A stretch of DNA of 39,060 bases from assembly GCA_037447655.1 (NCBI GenBank), contig JBBHKE010000933.1, positions 1-39,060 of the forward strand, in the 5' to 3' direction. Positions 9,739 through 19,478 of the stretch are shown here, in pieces; positions within the stretch are counted from its first letter, which is position 1; the number at the start of each line of letters is the position of its first letter. The stretch comes from Zygnema cylindricum (taxonomy: Eukaryota; Streptophyta; Zygnematophyceae; Zygnematales; Zygnemataceae). The notes below the pieces were generated by a model. The model saw only the letters and a list, made by a program, of their open reading frames with translations, was not told the origin of the DNA and searched no databases. Position numbers and translations under genes: made by a program.

Positions 9739-10818
9739 TCATATCTTCGCCCGGTCTTCTAGAAAAACTGGGTTTAGTTTATTAGTCTTTATGTGTAAGT
9801 ATTTTTCGGCTTCCACTTCCAAGTGACCTTCACTTCCTCTAATTTCTCTTACTTCAAACAACTCTTCCTCCTGTAACTCTTTGTTACTCACCAATCTGAT
9901 GTCTGGAAAAGGGACAAACACTAAATCCTTTTCTGTCACCCCCTCCTTTACTCCATTCCAAACAACACAGAAGGTCGGTAAATACATAAATTCGTCAACA
10001 CACGGTGTATGCCTTTTGTCAGTTGTCGAGTCTTGTCTCTCACTCACGAAAGCACTTGATTCCTTTCTCGTTGGGGTTCGAACTAGGGTGTTGTCCCATC
10101 CATCTCTGAAATTCCTTGTAACACATGCACTTTTATACGATGGACATACCCTGAAGGTATGTCCTAAATCATTACAGTAAAAACAATTCTTTGGCCGATC
10201 TTCGACCTCACTATTACCTTTAAATTTCTGAAAATGAGACTTAGATTCCTTTATATTCCTTTCACTTGATAAAACCTTTCTATTAGCCTCTTCATCTACA
10301 ATGACTCGTCTAGCTACAGTTATGCTCCAATCATTTTTATCAATTAAAGTCAATCGATCTAGTGCACTCTTATATTCTTTAGGTAGACTTCTCATTAACA
10401 GGATAGCTTGTTGAGCATCTGTAAAGTTTCCTCCTACCAAATCATTTTCTGCAAATAATACTTGTAAGTCAATACAGTGTTTCTCCATACTACCTCCTAC
10501 ATATTTGTGCTCAACTATTTTGGTAACACTACTAACCCAATGATATAAAGACGTCTTTGCATACACACATTCTAAGCTCTTCCATAATTCAACTGCCGTT
10601 TTAAAACTTAGGTATGACATTACCAAATCCTCAGTCAAGGAGTTCTTGATAACCCTTAGACACTCATGATTTTTCCTTTTCCATTCATTTGATGTTTCGA
10701 CCAAGGTAAAGTCCACCACATCCATTAGCTCCATCATCTCGAATTAGCTCTCGAGCGCACACTTCCAGTAGTGATATTTTGATCCATCAAATATAGGTAG
10801 CCATGGGTGTGGGCCCAT
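9739..10818 (-). pseudogene. gag: D gag, one in-frame stop near the start
   Basis: From the ATG inside the primer-binding site (10818-10816) the frame reads the usual copia Gag start, P-I-F-D-G followed by Y-H-Y-W-K. It is stopped by TAA at 10746-10744, codon 25. The same frame reopens with M at 10737 and runs 332 residues. It carries Gag landmarks: a V-E-L-W segment, L-P-K-E-Y-K-S-A-L near residue 115, and a CCHC zinc knuckle C-F-Y-C-x4-H-x4-C near residues 187-200. About 130 residues without recognised domains follow the knuckle; there is no D-S-G protease. Translation from the downstream M is possible but would lose the Gag N-terminus. Confidence 0.85.
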
Positions 10819-10822
10819 AACC
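10810..10822 (-). other. D primer-binding site (half-tRNA iMet type)
   Basis: GGTTATGGGCCCA immediately after the 5' LTR end ACA on the minus strand. It is complementary to the anticodon arm and loop of eukaryotic initiator tRNA-Met, the arrangement known for Drosophila copia. Confidence 0.85.
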
Positions 10823-11857
10823 TGTTGTCCATAGCTTATTTCAGCCATGGATTACTCACGGAAACACCCACAGACTACCTCAAAAACAGCTCTGTTTCAG
10901 ATGACACAGATTACTCCACACTAATCGAAATGGTCACAAACTGCTTCAATATGCAGTATACCATATACACTTCAAACTCCCAAAGTTACAGCCAAATCCA
11001 CCAAGGCATCTAGAAGATAAAGGCTCTAGAGTTTGCCAAAAATAGCTGACAGCTTCACAAACTAACGATTTAGACTGTTCACAGAATCTTACAGAAATAC
11101 TGAAATACAATGAAACTTCACACACATATAGATTCTATATCATAGAATAACTCAACAAAGTTTCACATGAAATAACCAATCAGAGTGATCACACCAACAG
11201 GTCAAAGATGCAGAAAACAGTTTGCCATTACTTTGATTAACTTGACTACGATACATAAAATAATCTAAGTCCTGCAAGTTATACTCAGAGTACGGAGGCA
11301 TACCAGCCGTACTGTATCTACTCTAATAACCTAACTTGTCAAAAGGACAAACCTCTATTGTACATAATATTTACACCGTACTCTTCGTATGTACTCTAAC
11401 AACCTAACTAGTCAAAAGGGCAAACCTTTGTTGTACATAATATTTACACCGTACTCTTCGTATGTCAAAAACTAAGCTACCACTAAGCAACCACTAAGCT
11501 ACCACTATCGTTTAATCATCATTACTTGAAATCTATCCTATTCATATTATCCGTAGTTGCGCTAGCTGCGTTGGCTGCGCTTTCCGTACGGATCATAAAA
11601 ATAGCCGCAACTGCGTTGACTTTAACTGCGTCGCAGCTGCTCTGTACAGGCGGCGCCTATTTCAACATTCCGTTTATTTTACATCGGATCGCTTCGCGAT
11701 CCGCCGTCCATTTGTCATTGCTTGTTACACCACTCAATGAGTCTTTTACGTAACTTTAATTATCAATCCGTTCGCTCCCCCAATCCGTGAATCTATTCAA
11801 ACCTCCATATTAAATCCAATTAGCAGTTACGCACGAAACTGACTTTTCAAAACTTCA
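10823..11857 (-). repeat. D 5' LTR
   Basis: Pairs with 7172-8207. On the minus strand it starts TGAAGTTTTGAAAAG (TGTTG in the other copy) and ends GGACAACA next to the primer-binding site, which fixes the element's orientation. Confidence 0.92.
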
Positions 11858-11862
11858 CGTAC

Positions 11863-12321
11863 TATTTTCATTTTAGCGCTTCTCTGATTGGTGAAACATT
11901 TATGTACATTCAACGGTGTGAGTTTGTTGATGAAGAGTAGTGTACCGATCTACCACGGTAGTTGTGGTACGGTGTAATCAGCTGTGGGCTCACTTGTCTA
12001 TATAGGACATAGATAATTTTAGGAAAGTAGGATTTCTATGTATGAAAAACTGCGAAGTAGTTTTTTAGTGTTTTTGAATTGTAAGATCATTGTGATCTTT
12101 TGGCAGAACCTTGTGAAATTCTGCATGTTGTTTCCTTGGTCTATATTCTATATAAGTGGAAATTTGCAGACCTAGTGCGTGTCTGATTTGCTTGGGGCTT
12201 CATTGTGAAGCGGGTCTTTTGTGGGATTTCGTGAGAGTTTCCTTTTTTCATATTTGATTGTCATGGCAACTGTCGGTGCTTCTTCATCTTCTTCAGTGGC
12301 ACCAGCTGCCTCAAATCAACA
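11863..12321 (+). repeat. A 3' LTR, right part
   Basis: Resumes the A LTR at the base where D entered and runs to CAAATCAACA. It includes the TATA box near 12000 and a copy of the first gag codons (ATG at about 12264), as expected because the LTR overlaps the gag start. The TSD CTAGG follows. Confidence 0.85.
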
Positions 12322-12326
12322 CTAGG

Positions 12327-13228
12327 TACTAAGTGTATTGGAACGTACACAATTGGACTTCAAGTGACGCGATGAAACATAGACGAAAGTATGATTTGCG
12401 TAAATGGAAATGGACGGCGGATCGGGAAGCGATCCGACGTTAATCGACGCGGTCAGTATTGTATGTCGCACGTACGAAACGTAATGTGACGGGTGACATT
12501 TGATGAAGTGGACGTCGGTGGAGCTACGGACGGCGACGTCGTCAATTTGGTGAGGGACGCAAAATCGCGTTCATCACATTATATTTATTTTGGACGGTCT
12601 TGATTCGTTTGACGGAATTCGTAAGACTTGTAAATATTTCACATTGTTTTGTCCCATGTATTAATTATTAGTATTGATCTCATGTACACTCACATTAATA
12701 GAGGTAGTTGATTGATTACGTACAGCTGGTATGCCTCCGTACAATTAGTAATAAGCTATAGTGTATATTTGTAGGACTTGGTCATTTTGAGACTTAGGAA
12801 CTTTTTGGACAGAAACTGTTTTGCTTCTTTTTGGGAATTTCATCTGAGAATTTCTCTCAGTTCTATCGGCAGAATTATCTGAAATTTTGCATGTGTGTTC
12901 CTCCTTGAAGTGGAATTATTGTGGCAAATTTGCAGACCTATTGTGTTTGTGATTTTCTTGGGTCTTTATTGAGAAGTTGGTCATAATTATCAAAGTTATG
13001 GCAAGTTGTTTTTCTACAACTTTGACAGGGTGTTGTGATTACTCGGTTTGGTATTGTTATATAAAAATTGGTGGGAATAATTAGTGGCCTAGAAACTATC
13101 TGGTTGAGTAGTTTTAGCTTGGTTTGGTTAGTCTATAGAAATCTGAGTGGAATCAAAGGAGGTTGTTTTAGGGAAGACCGTGGTGCTTTCGAGGGTACAT
13201 TCATGGTTGAAAATGGCTATGAACAACA
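12327..13228 (+). repeat. solo LTR E, right part
   Basis: Continuation of E after A. It contains D-LTR-like blocks on the plus strand and ends CTATGAACAACA before the TSD ATAGA. No coding frame is supported. Confidence 0.75.
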
Positions 13229-13233
13229 ATAGA

Positions 13234-13427
13234 TACTAGTTGGAATACAGTGCACACAAAACAAATGTATCGGACATTTGTTTTTCAACGGCTAGTATTA
13301 AAAGTCGGTTTAGATCCAACGGCACATATCATCGTCGTGACCCCAGAATGGCCGCTTTTGCGGTTTTTGGGCATGACATGTCCCGGCGCCACGTGGCAAA
13401 AAAAGATTGGGAAGCAAGAATCTAAAT
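13234..13427 (+). repeat. C 5' LTR, piece 2
   Basis: Resumes at tactagttgg with the LTR dyad (about 13258-13285) and CACGTG at 13390-13395. It breaks before L3 at the point where L1 and L3 read on into a gagcatgaggac block. Confidence 0.8.
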
Positions 13428-14427
13428 TATTGAAATCACTCGATTTAGGGGAGGTATTTTCTAGGTATTAATTACTTAAATTAGCAAAAAGAAAAAACAC
13501 AGGCAGCCTGCCTCCACCTTCTCTCTCCAGCCCCCATACTTGTTGTAGTCACTAAAGAAGAGAGAGAGAGGTGGAGCCATGGCTGCCTTAGTTCCTAAGG
13601 CAGGGCTAAAGAGTGACCTAAGTCACTTTCAACCATAAAAGGTTGAGTCCGGTAGGAATCAAACCTCCGATCGGTAGGGCGAGGCATAGCAGTCAGCCCT
13701 TACCAGTCTGTCGTAGTAGTCTGTTAGGATCCATAGGGTGTGATTGCTATTTAAACATTAACTAGAGCATTAATCCGATTAACAAAATTACTATTAGACG
13801 ACATGGAAACCAGTTGGATTTTATAGTGCGCAAGAAACACATGTACCAGACATTTGTTTTGAACGGCGAGCATTAAAAGTTGGTTTGGATCACACGACCC
13901 CCATCATCGCCGAGATCCCGGAATAGCCACCTTGGAGGTTTTCGGATGTAACATGACATGGCGACTTGTAGCAAGATATATTTGGGAAGCATGAATCTCG
14001 GAGAGCATGAGGACGAGTCCGAAGGAGACAGGCGTCCACTCCATGGCCTTGTCGTACACAAGCCATACAGAAAGTACATAGGCCTTGGTACCTTTCTATA
14101 CTGTACAGTCTTCTGATAGGGTCGTACATCAGTAAATAGGGGTTTTGAGACAGGTTTAGGATTTAGAGGATTGAGGAGGTAGCCGCCTCTCTCCCAACAA
14201 GCTTGTATAAATATTGCCATCTTTGCCACTTAATAAATAATCGCATGGTTGGGCATTTTCAATGATTCTTTTTGCTTTGGACTCAAGAGAGTCTAGACTG
14301 CACAGGGTGTAGTCAGATTGTCTATTTGTCTGCTTGGGTGGCAGTTACTCTAGTTGAAAGTGGGTTAGTGTAAAAATACCTAGAGGCTTCCTCAATTTTG
14401 GTCCATAATGGGGGACATAAAATTGCA
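13428..14427 (+). repeat. L3: uninterrupted solo LTR inside the C 5' LTR
   Basis: 1000 bp from TATTGAAATC (TG mutated to TA) to AAAATTGCA. It is the only undivided plus-strand copy of this LTR type and is used here as the reference. It holds the hairpin at 13501-13589, antisense tRNA-like arm at about 13655-13665, dyad at about 13832-13860 and TATA box at 14206-14213. The flanking C LTR joins across it (gaatct before, agagcatgagg after). No clean target duplication remains (TAAAT versus AGAGC). Confidence 0.8.
14206..14213 (+). promoter_or_regulatory. TATA box of LTR L3
   Basis: TATAAATA in the context gcttg-TATAAATA-ttgcc, at the same LTR position as the TATAAAA boxes of element B. Confidence 0.6.
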
Positions 14428-14613
14428 AGAGCATGAGGACAAGTCCGGAGGAGACAAACATCCCCTCAATGGCCTTGTCGTACACAAGTCGTACAGAAAA
14501 GACATCGGCCATAATACCTTTTCTATACTAAACAGTCTTCTGATAAGGTCGTATATCAATAGATAGGGGTTGTGAGAGGGGTTTAGGACTTAAAGGATTA
14601 AAGAGGTAGCCGC
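14428..14613 (+). repeat. C 5' LTR, piece 3
   Basis: Carries the agagcatgaggac block and the cttgtcgtacacaag region. It breaks at ...gtagccgc where element B enters; L3 reads on as cctctctccc. Confidence 0.8.
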
Positions 14614-15751
14614 TGTTGATACTTCAGTATTTTCTACATCTGTATTAGAATAGAAAAGAGCAGAGGCATTCTGCCTCTAACTCCCTTCTCCCAGCCCCCA
14701 CACTTGTCGTAGTCACTGAAGGCTAGATAAGGAGCTAGAGCCATGGCTGCCTAAAGCTCACTAGAGAAGAAAGGGGGTGAATTAGGTAGATTTACCAAAA
14801 GGTACTTGACGGACCCAGGAATTGATCCTGGTAACTGGCGTCTGTCAAGTCAACCGCAGCCGGTAGCTTTGACCATTAAGTCTAGAACTAGTGTTATGGT
14901 ATATTGGTTTTCATATGTATTTAAAAATGTATACATAGGTTTTTCCATTTAACTAGATTACGGTTTACAGGGTATAGAAACAGTTGTACTATTAGTAGCG
15001 GACAAAACAAATAGTACAAACATTTGTTTCGACGGTCCATATTAAATACCGATATCAATACGACCATCGTGGTTAGCGTCGGCTTTGCGAAAAAGGACAA
15101 TTTGGCAGTTTGCGGACTGCGCCACTTTGGATGACACGTGGCAACATGATACGGGTTTAAGGAATCTCCGGAACGGAAGACAACAAATTGGGATATGACA
15201 AATGTCGCATAATGGCGAAGTTGTACAGTGTCCGTACAAAAAGTACACCGGCATCTGTACTTTATTCTACGTACAGTATTGTAATTGGTCAGTACCTCAG
15301 TATTAGAGGGTTTAGAGAGGGGTTTAAGACTTAGAATATTCTGGGTAGGTAGCCGTCTCTCCTAGAGAGCATCTTGTATAAAAGGCAAACTTTGGCCAGC
15401 CATAACTATCAACTCAGTTGACCGTTTTCAGTGATTCTTGTTGTTGCGCACTCACGAGAGTCTAGGCTACAAAGGAGTGTAGTCTGTCAGAGTGTTTACC
15501 TGCCTGGGTGGCTGCATTTCTAAGGGAAATTCAAAGTGGGGAATGTTATTTAAAACTCATATTCTAACTCTGCATTCTGTGGTGGAACTAAGCACACAGA
15601 AAGTCTTATTTCAAAAGGGTGAAGGTGAAATGGGGTTCTGATTGTCAAGGGGTCAATCAACTGGTTTTATATAAACTTGGAGTCGGCACTATCTAGATTA
15701 GCTTCTTTTGATGTGCGAATTCTATGTGGCAATGGAGCCCATAGAGTTTCA
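14614..15751 (+). repeat. B 5' LTR
   Basis: From TGTTGATACTTC to AGAGTTTCA. It contains the LTR hairpin at 14662-14752 with gccATGGctgcc, the antisense T-arm with perfect 5-bp stem at 14815-14831, dyad at about 15003-15031, CACGTG at 15135-15140 and TATAAAA at 15377-15383. It pairs with 17520-18646. Confidence 0.9.
15377..15383 (+). promoter_or_regulatory. TATA box of the B 5' LTR
   Basis: TATAAAA followed by ggcaaac; the same box lies at 18279-18285 in the 3' LTR. Confidence 0.6.
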
Positions 15752-15764
15752 GGTTATGGACCCA
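15752..15764 (+). other. B primer-binding site (half-tRNA iMet type)
   Basis: GGTTATGGACCCA directly after the LTR end TTTCA. One base differs from the GGTTATGGGCCCA of element D. Confidence 0.8.
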
Positions 15765-16046
15765 CCATCTAGGATGCATATGTTCAATGGAACAGACTTC
15801 ACTTATGGGGAGTTTACGATGGAGGGGCTTCTTTTCGAGAAGCACTTCAAAGGAATTGTTTTGGGACAAGTGAGATGTCCGCCACCGAGCTTTGGAGGAA
15901 CTCACTATGAAGAATCATCTAGGGCTTTCGAGAAAACCAACCGGAGTAAGGATGCAACGGAAGGTGAAGGGAAAATCATTACCATTGAAGGGGGAAAAAG
16001 GGAGAAGGATAAAGGGACATCGATGGTGATGGGAGCTAGGCTCTAG
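15756..16046 (+). pseudogene. gag: B gag, N-terminal piece
   Basis: The ATG at 15756 lies inside the primer-binding site and opens a 96-codon frame with the Gag start P-S-R-M, then M-F-N-G and F-T-Y near residues 9-16. The frame is also open upstream to 15708 within the LTR. It ends at TAG (16044-16046). The Gag match resumes after about 70 bases in another frame at 16114, so a frameshift or small deletion broke the gene. Confidence 0.75.
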
Positions 16047-16113
16047 ACTACGGTTCTACTTATGGGGTTATAAGTGATGGAAAAACTGAAGAAAATGATA
16101 TGTTCTTAGATAT

Positions 16114-16809
16114 GTGTCTAAGTCCATAGCTATCACTCTCTTAATTGTAACCAAGTCTTCGAAAATTTGGGAAACGCTAATTCAGATTTATAAGAGTGAG
16201 ACTATACAGAGGCAGCAGTTAGTAAAACAGGAAATTATGGCCTATGTTTATAAAGGCGGTAGCATGATAGAGTTTTGCAGTGATATTGTTGCGTTTTATG
16301 TTGAGCTTGCTAGTGCAAGTTATGTAGATTCTCAGGTAAGAAAGATTAACACACTTATCATGAAACTTCCAAATGAGTACGAAGACATCATTTACCGTAT
16401 GCAGGGAATGGATGTCTCCTCATGGACTTGGAGCATTACCATGGGGATAATTCTTGTGAGGGAAAGCACATTGGAGATTCGTAGGGGAAGTGAGAGGGTG
16501 ACTGCATTTACAGCTAGTGGTGACTGGCGGAAGCGGGTTGTGAGGAACGGCGGTGACAAGTGGAAGCGTGATGAGAGGAGGAAAGACAAAGGTAAACTTT
16601 ATCGGAACCATGGTGGAAAGAAAGGGAGAAGAAAAGAAAGGGGAGTTTTGAAAAAAAACGTTTGCTTCTTTTGTAGGAAACCGAGTCATTATATGGAGGA
16701 ATGCCCTTGTTTGGAAGAACTTAGAAGTTGGAATGTGAATGAGGAAGAAAGGGAAGAGGAGAGAGAGGATGCAGTAATTTTGGAGCTTCTTCACATCGGT
16801 AGAATGTAA
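16114..16809 (+). pseudogene. gag: B gag, C-terminal piece with zinc knuckle
   Basis: Frame of 231 codons continuing Gag. It shows I-W-E-T-L near residue 19, K-L-P-N-E-Y-E-D-I near residue 74, and a CCHC knuckle C-F-F-C-R-K-P-S-H-x4-C near residues 185-198, with serine where glycine usually precedes the histidine. A very basic stretch (residues 140-180) precedes the knuckle, fitting nucleic-acid binding. An acidic stretch follows, as in F before the protease. A stop (TAA) at 16807-16809 ends it, and the next codons still resemble the Gag-Pol junction of F. Confidence 0.8.
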
Positions 16810-16881
16810 AAGAGAGAAAAGCACACAGAAATTCCACGGAGGCAACAGTTTGCTTTTGGAGGTATAAGGGAAGTAAAAAGA

Positions 16882-17433
16882 ATGGAGGTATTTGATAGAG
16901 TTAGAAATAATGAGGATAATTTTATAGATATGTTGGAAACAAAAAACCGGTCGTATAGGGAGACTTCAACGCATTCCGAGGAAAAGGGAGAAGTAAAACT
17001 AGATGGGGTTTTAAAGGATAAGGGAGAAGGGAAATATTTTATGAAAGGTTTAGGGGAGGATAAATATTTTTTGGGAATAAAAATAGAAAGTGGTAGTGGA
17101 AAGAAATTGATGGGAGAGAGAGAGGAAAGTTCAATTTTTGGGGGTAATGGGTTTGACATCACTAAAGAGAGTGATGGCATTTATGAAGGTGTGCCAGTAA
17201 AAAGGTTAGCATTTGGGTGTGTGTTGGAGATTGGGGATAGGGCTGGCTGTGTGAATTACAAGAGGGAAATTGGATTTAGTGTGGATGGAAAAGAAATGTG
17301 GATTAAATCTTGGCTTGGATTTATGAAAAGTGGGATGGTAAATAAAATGTGTGATGCAATTATAATTTCGGTTCATCTAATGCACTGTTGTAAATACGAG
17401 AGTATTTTTCTTAAGTTTATGAAAGGTAAATGA
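16882..17433 (+). CDS. B internal ORF of unknown function in place of pol
   Basis: A 183-codon frame fills most of the interval between the Gag-Pol junction remnant and the polypurine tract. The first half is rich in Glu, Lys and Gly, the second half more hydrophobic with several Cys. I recognise no domain: no D-S-G, D-D-E or YVDD motif. The DNA is strongly purine-rich on this strand, like the equivalent part of element D, so the open frame may come from low-complexity sequence with few stops. The ATG at 16882 is the first in frame. Protein status is uncertain. Confidence 0.35.
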   Translation: MEVFDRVRNNEDNFIDMLETKNRSYRETSTHSEEKGEVKLDGVLKDKGEGKYFMKGLGEDKYFLGIKIESGSGKKLMGEREESSIFGGNGFDITKESDGIYEGVPVKRLAFGCVLEIGDRAGCVNYKREIGFSVDGKEMWIKSWLGFMKSGMVNKMCDAIIISVHLMHCCKYESIFLKFMKGK

Positions 17434-17506
17434 AAAAGAAAAAGAAAAAAAAAAGGAGGGGGTATTTGTTTATTTGTTTGTGGGTGTTGAAAGGAAAATA
17501 GCATAG

Positions 17507-17519
17507 AAAATAAGGGGAG
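17507..17519 (+). other. B polypurine tract
   Basis: aaaataaggggag immediately before TGTTGATA of the 3' LTR. F has the near-identical tract aaaataagggcag. Confidence 0.85.
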
Positions 17520-18646
17520 TGTTGATATTTGAGTATTTTCTAGGTCTCTATTAGGATAGAAAAGAGCAGAGGCAGTCTGCCTCTAACTCCTTTCTCCAAG
17601 CCCCCACACTTTTTGTAGTCAGTGAAGGCTGGATAAGGAGCTAGAGCCATGGCTGCCTAAAGCGCACTAGAGAAGAGTCGGGGTGAATTAGGTAGATTTA
17701 CCAAAAGGTACTTGACGGACCCAAGAATTGATCCTGGTAATTGCCGTCTGTCAAGTCAACCGTAGTCGGTAGCTTTGTCCGTTTAGTCTACGAGTGCTAT
17801 GATATATCGGGTCTGAAATGTGTTGAAACATGTATACGTAGGTTTTTCCATTTAACTAGATTACGGTTTATAGGGCATAGAAACAATTGTACTATTAGTA
17901 CTAGACGAAATAAATAGTAAAAACATTTGTTTCGACTGTCCGTACTAAATACCGATATCAATCAGACGGTCGTGGATAGCACCCGCTTCGCGGAAAGGAC
18001 AGTTTGGCGGTTTGCGGACTCCGCCAATCCAGATGACAATTGGCAACATCATACAGGCTTACGGAATCTCCGGAACAGAAGACAACAAATCCGAATATGA
18101 CAAATGTCGCATAATGGCGACGTCGTACACTGTCCGTACAGAAAGTACACCGGCATCTGTACTTTATTGTACGTACAGTTTTGTGATTGGTCAGTACCAT
18201 AGTACTAAAGGGTTTAGAGAGGGGTTTAGGACTAAGAATATTTTGGGTAGGTAGCCGCCTCTCCCAAAGAGCATCTTGTATAAAAGGCAAACTTTGGCTA
18301 GCCAAAACCATCAACTCAGTTGACTTTTTACAGTGATTCTTGTTGCTGCCGACTTAAGGGAGTCCAAGCTGGTCTAATCGGTCAGAGTGTTTACGTGCCT
18401 AGGTGGCTACATTTCTAAGGGAAATTCAAAGTGGGAAATGTTATCCAAAACTCATATTCTAACTTTGCATTTTGTGGTGGAACTAAGCATACAGAAAGTC
18501 TTATTTCATAAGGGTTAAGGTGTAATGGGGTTTTGATTGTCAAGGGGTCAATCATTTGGGTTTGTATAAACTTGGAGTCGGCACTATCTAGATTAGCTTC
18601 TTTTGATCTGCGGATTCTGTGTGGCAATGGAGCCCATAGAGTTTCA
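17520..18646 (+). repeat. B 3' LTR
   Basis: Matches the 5' LTR throughout. It holds the hairpin at 17569-17658, antisense T-arm at about 17720-17736 and a TATA box at 18279-18285. It ends AGAGTTTCA, after which the C LTR resumes. Confidence 0.9.
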
Positions 18647-18651
18647 AACGC

Positions 18652-18890
18652 CTCTCTACCTATAAGCTTGTATATAGATTGGCATCTTCGCCACTTCAAA
18701 ACTTATGTGGTTGGGCGTTTTCATTAATTATTTTTGTTGAGGACTCAAGGGAGTCCAGACTGCACAAGGATGCAGTCAGATTGTCTGTTTGCCTGCTTCA
18801 GTAGTAGTGGTTCTAATTGAAAAGGAGGTAAGTCAAAAACTACTAAGAGGCTTTCGAATTCTATAGTCCAATGAGGGACACAAAATTGCA
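18652..18890 (+). repeat. C 5' LTR, piece 4
   Basis: Resumes with ctctctacc, then a TATA-like gcttgtatatag near 18667, and ends AAAATTGCA like L3. The primer-binding site follows. Confidence 0.85.
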
Positions 18891-18903
18891 GGTTATGGGC
18901 CGA
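18891..18903 (+). other. C primer-binding site (half-tRNA iMet type)
   Basis: GGTTATGGGCCGA directly after the LTR end, one base from GGTTATGGGCCCA. It contains the in-frame ATG at 18895. Confidence 0.8.
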
Positions 18904-19476
18904 CCCTCTAGGATGCCGATCTTTAACCGTTATGGGTTTATTTATTGGGAAGTCATGATGATAAGGGCTTTGTGTGAAAAACGATACTGGGGTATTGTTA
19001 GTGGAGAAGTAAAACGTCCATATCAGGGAACCCCACTAGGGTATGGTGGAGTGAGCTTTTCTGGAGCAGTATCTGACCCAGCAATTGAGGCAGAACACGT
19101 GCATAGTAGTGTGTCCAAAAAGGGGAAAGGGATGGAGACACCTCTTACTCATATCACCACGGTACCCAAAGCGGAGGCCGTGAAGACCGAGGAAAACGAT
19201 ATTCAAACGTGGGAATACACAAACATGGTTGCCACACACTTCATTCTGAGGCATCTTACTCAAGCTTTGACAACCTCCCATCTTCACATTTTCAAATTCG
19301 AGGAGTTGTGGGAGACCTTAGTGGAGATCTATAGATCAAATACCATTCAGGAGCTCCAGTTGGCCGAGCAAAGGTTAGGGACGTATACTTACAAAAAGGG
19401 GAAAATGCTAGACTACTCTAATGATCTCACTTGTTTGTATATCGAGATGGAGAGTGGTGGTAAACCGGTACAATAA
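18895..19476 (+). pseudogene. gag: C gag, N-terminal piece
   Basis: The ATG in the primer-binding site starts a frame (also open back to an ATG at 18871 in the last LTR bases) with R-M-P-I-F-N and F-I-Y-W near residues 7-18, the Gag start of this family. It continues through F-I-L-R-H-L-T-Q, a segment also seen in F gag, and a W-E-T-L segment, then stops with TAA at 19474-19476. Gag goes on two bases out of frame at 19479, so one frameshift separates the halves. Which of the two ATGs is used cannot be told from sequence. Confidence 0.8.
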
Positions 19477-19478
19477 AG

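Larger units (their letters stand above)
7172..11857 (-). mobile_element. Element D: gag-only copia LTR retrotransposon
   Basis: Complete 4.69-kb element on the minus strand, nested in the A 3' LTR with perfect target copies CGTAC at 7167-7171 and 11858-11862. LTRs are 10823-11857 (5') and 7172-8207 (3'), differing by eye at some 15-20 sites in about 1035 bp. Other parts are the PBS at 10810-10822, gag, a purine-rich tail and polypurine tracts. No protease, integrase or reverse transcriptase is present, so movement would require proteins from another element. It is the youngest member of the left nest. Confidence 0.92.
1423..12321 (+). mobile_element. Copia element A, full length, 3' LTR split by element D
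   Basis: Full-length Ty1/copia element on the plus strand, with target copies CTAGG at 1418-1422 and 12322-12326. Order: 5' LTR 1423-2438, degenerate PBS, gag, protease, integrase, reverse transcriptase, RNase H, polypurine tract 6609-6623, 3' LTR 6624-7171 plus 11863-12321. Without D it is about 6.2 kb. Stops and frameshifts occur in every domain, so it is dead. Its LTRs are visibly more diverged from each other than the D LTRs are, as expected if A is older than D. Confidence 0.9.
1267..13228 (+). mobile_element. Solo LTR E, split by element A
   Basis: LTR-like sequence starts TGTTGG at 1267 and ends AACAACA at 13228, with perfect 5-bp target copies ATAGA at 1262-1266 and 13229-13233. Its own sequence is 1267-1422 plus 12327-13228, about 1.05 kb. 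The end resembles the D LTR end (ctatggacaaca), and blocks such as ggcggatcgggaagcgatcc (near 12417) and tggtatgcctccgtac (near 12728) match the D LTR read on its sense strand. The start resembles the A LTR. No internal coding region remains, so it is a solo LTR. Element A occupies CTAGG inside it. Confidence 0.8.
14614..18646 (+). mobile_element. Element B: gag-only copia LTR retrotransposon
   Basis: Complete 4.03-kb element on the plus strand: 5' LTR 14614-15751, PBS 15752-15764, gag in two frames, a purine-rich 183-codon frame, polypurine tract 17507-17519 and 3' LTR 17520-18646. The expected 5-bp target copies are GCCGC (left) and AACGC (right), matching at 3 of 5, so they are either mutated or altered by recombination. 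The residues after gag (E-I-P-R-R-Q then F-G-G) match the Gag-Pol junction of F, then homology stops. Pol was therefore deleted from an ancestor related to F and C. Confidence 0.9.
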
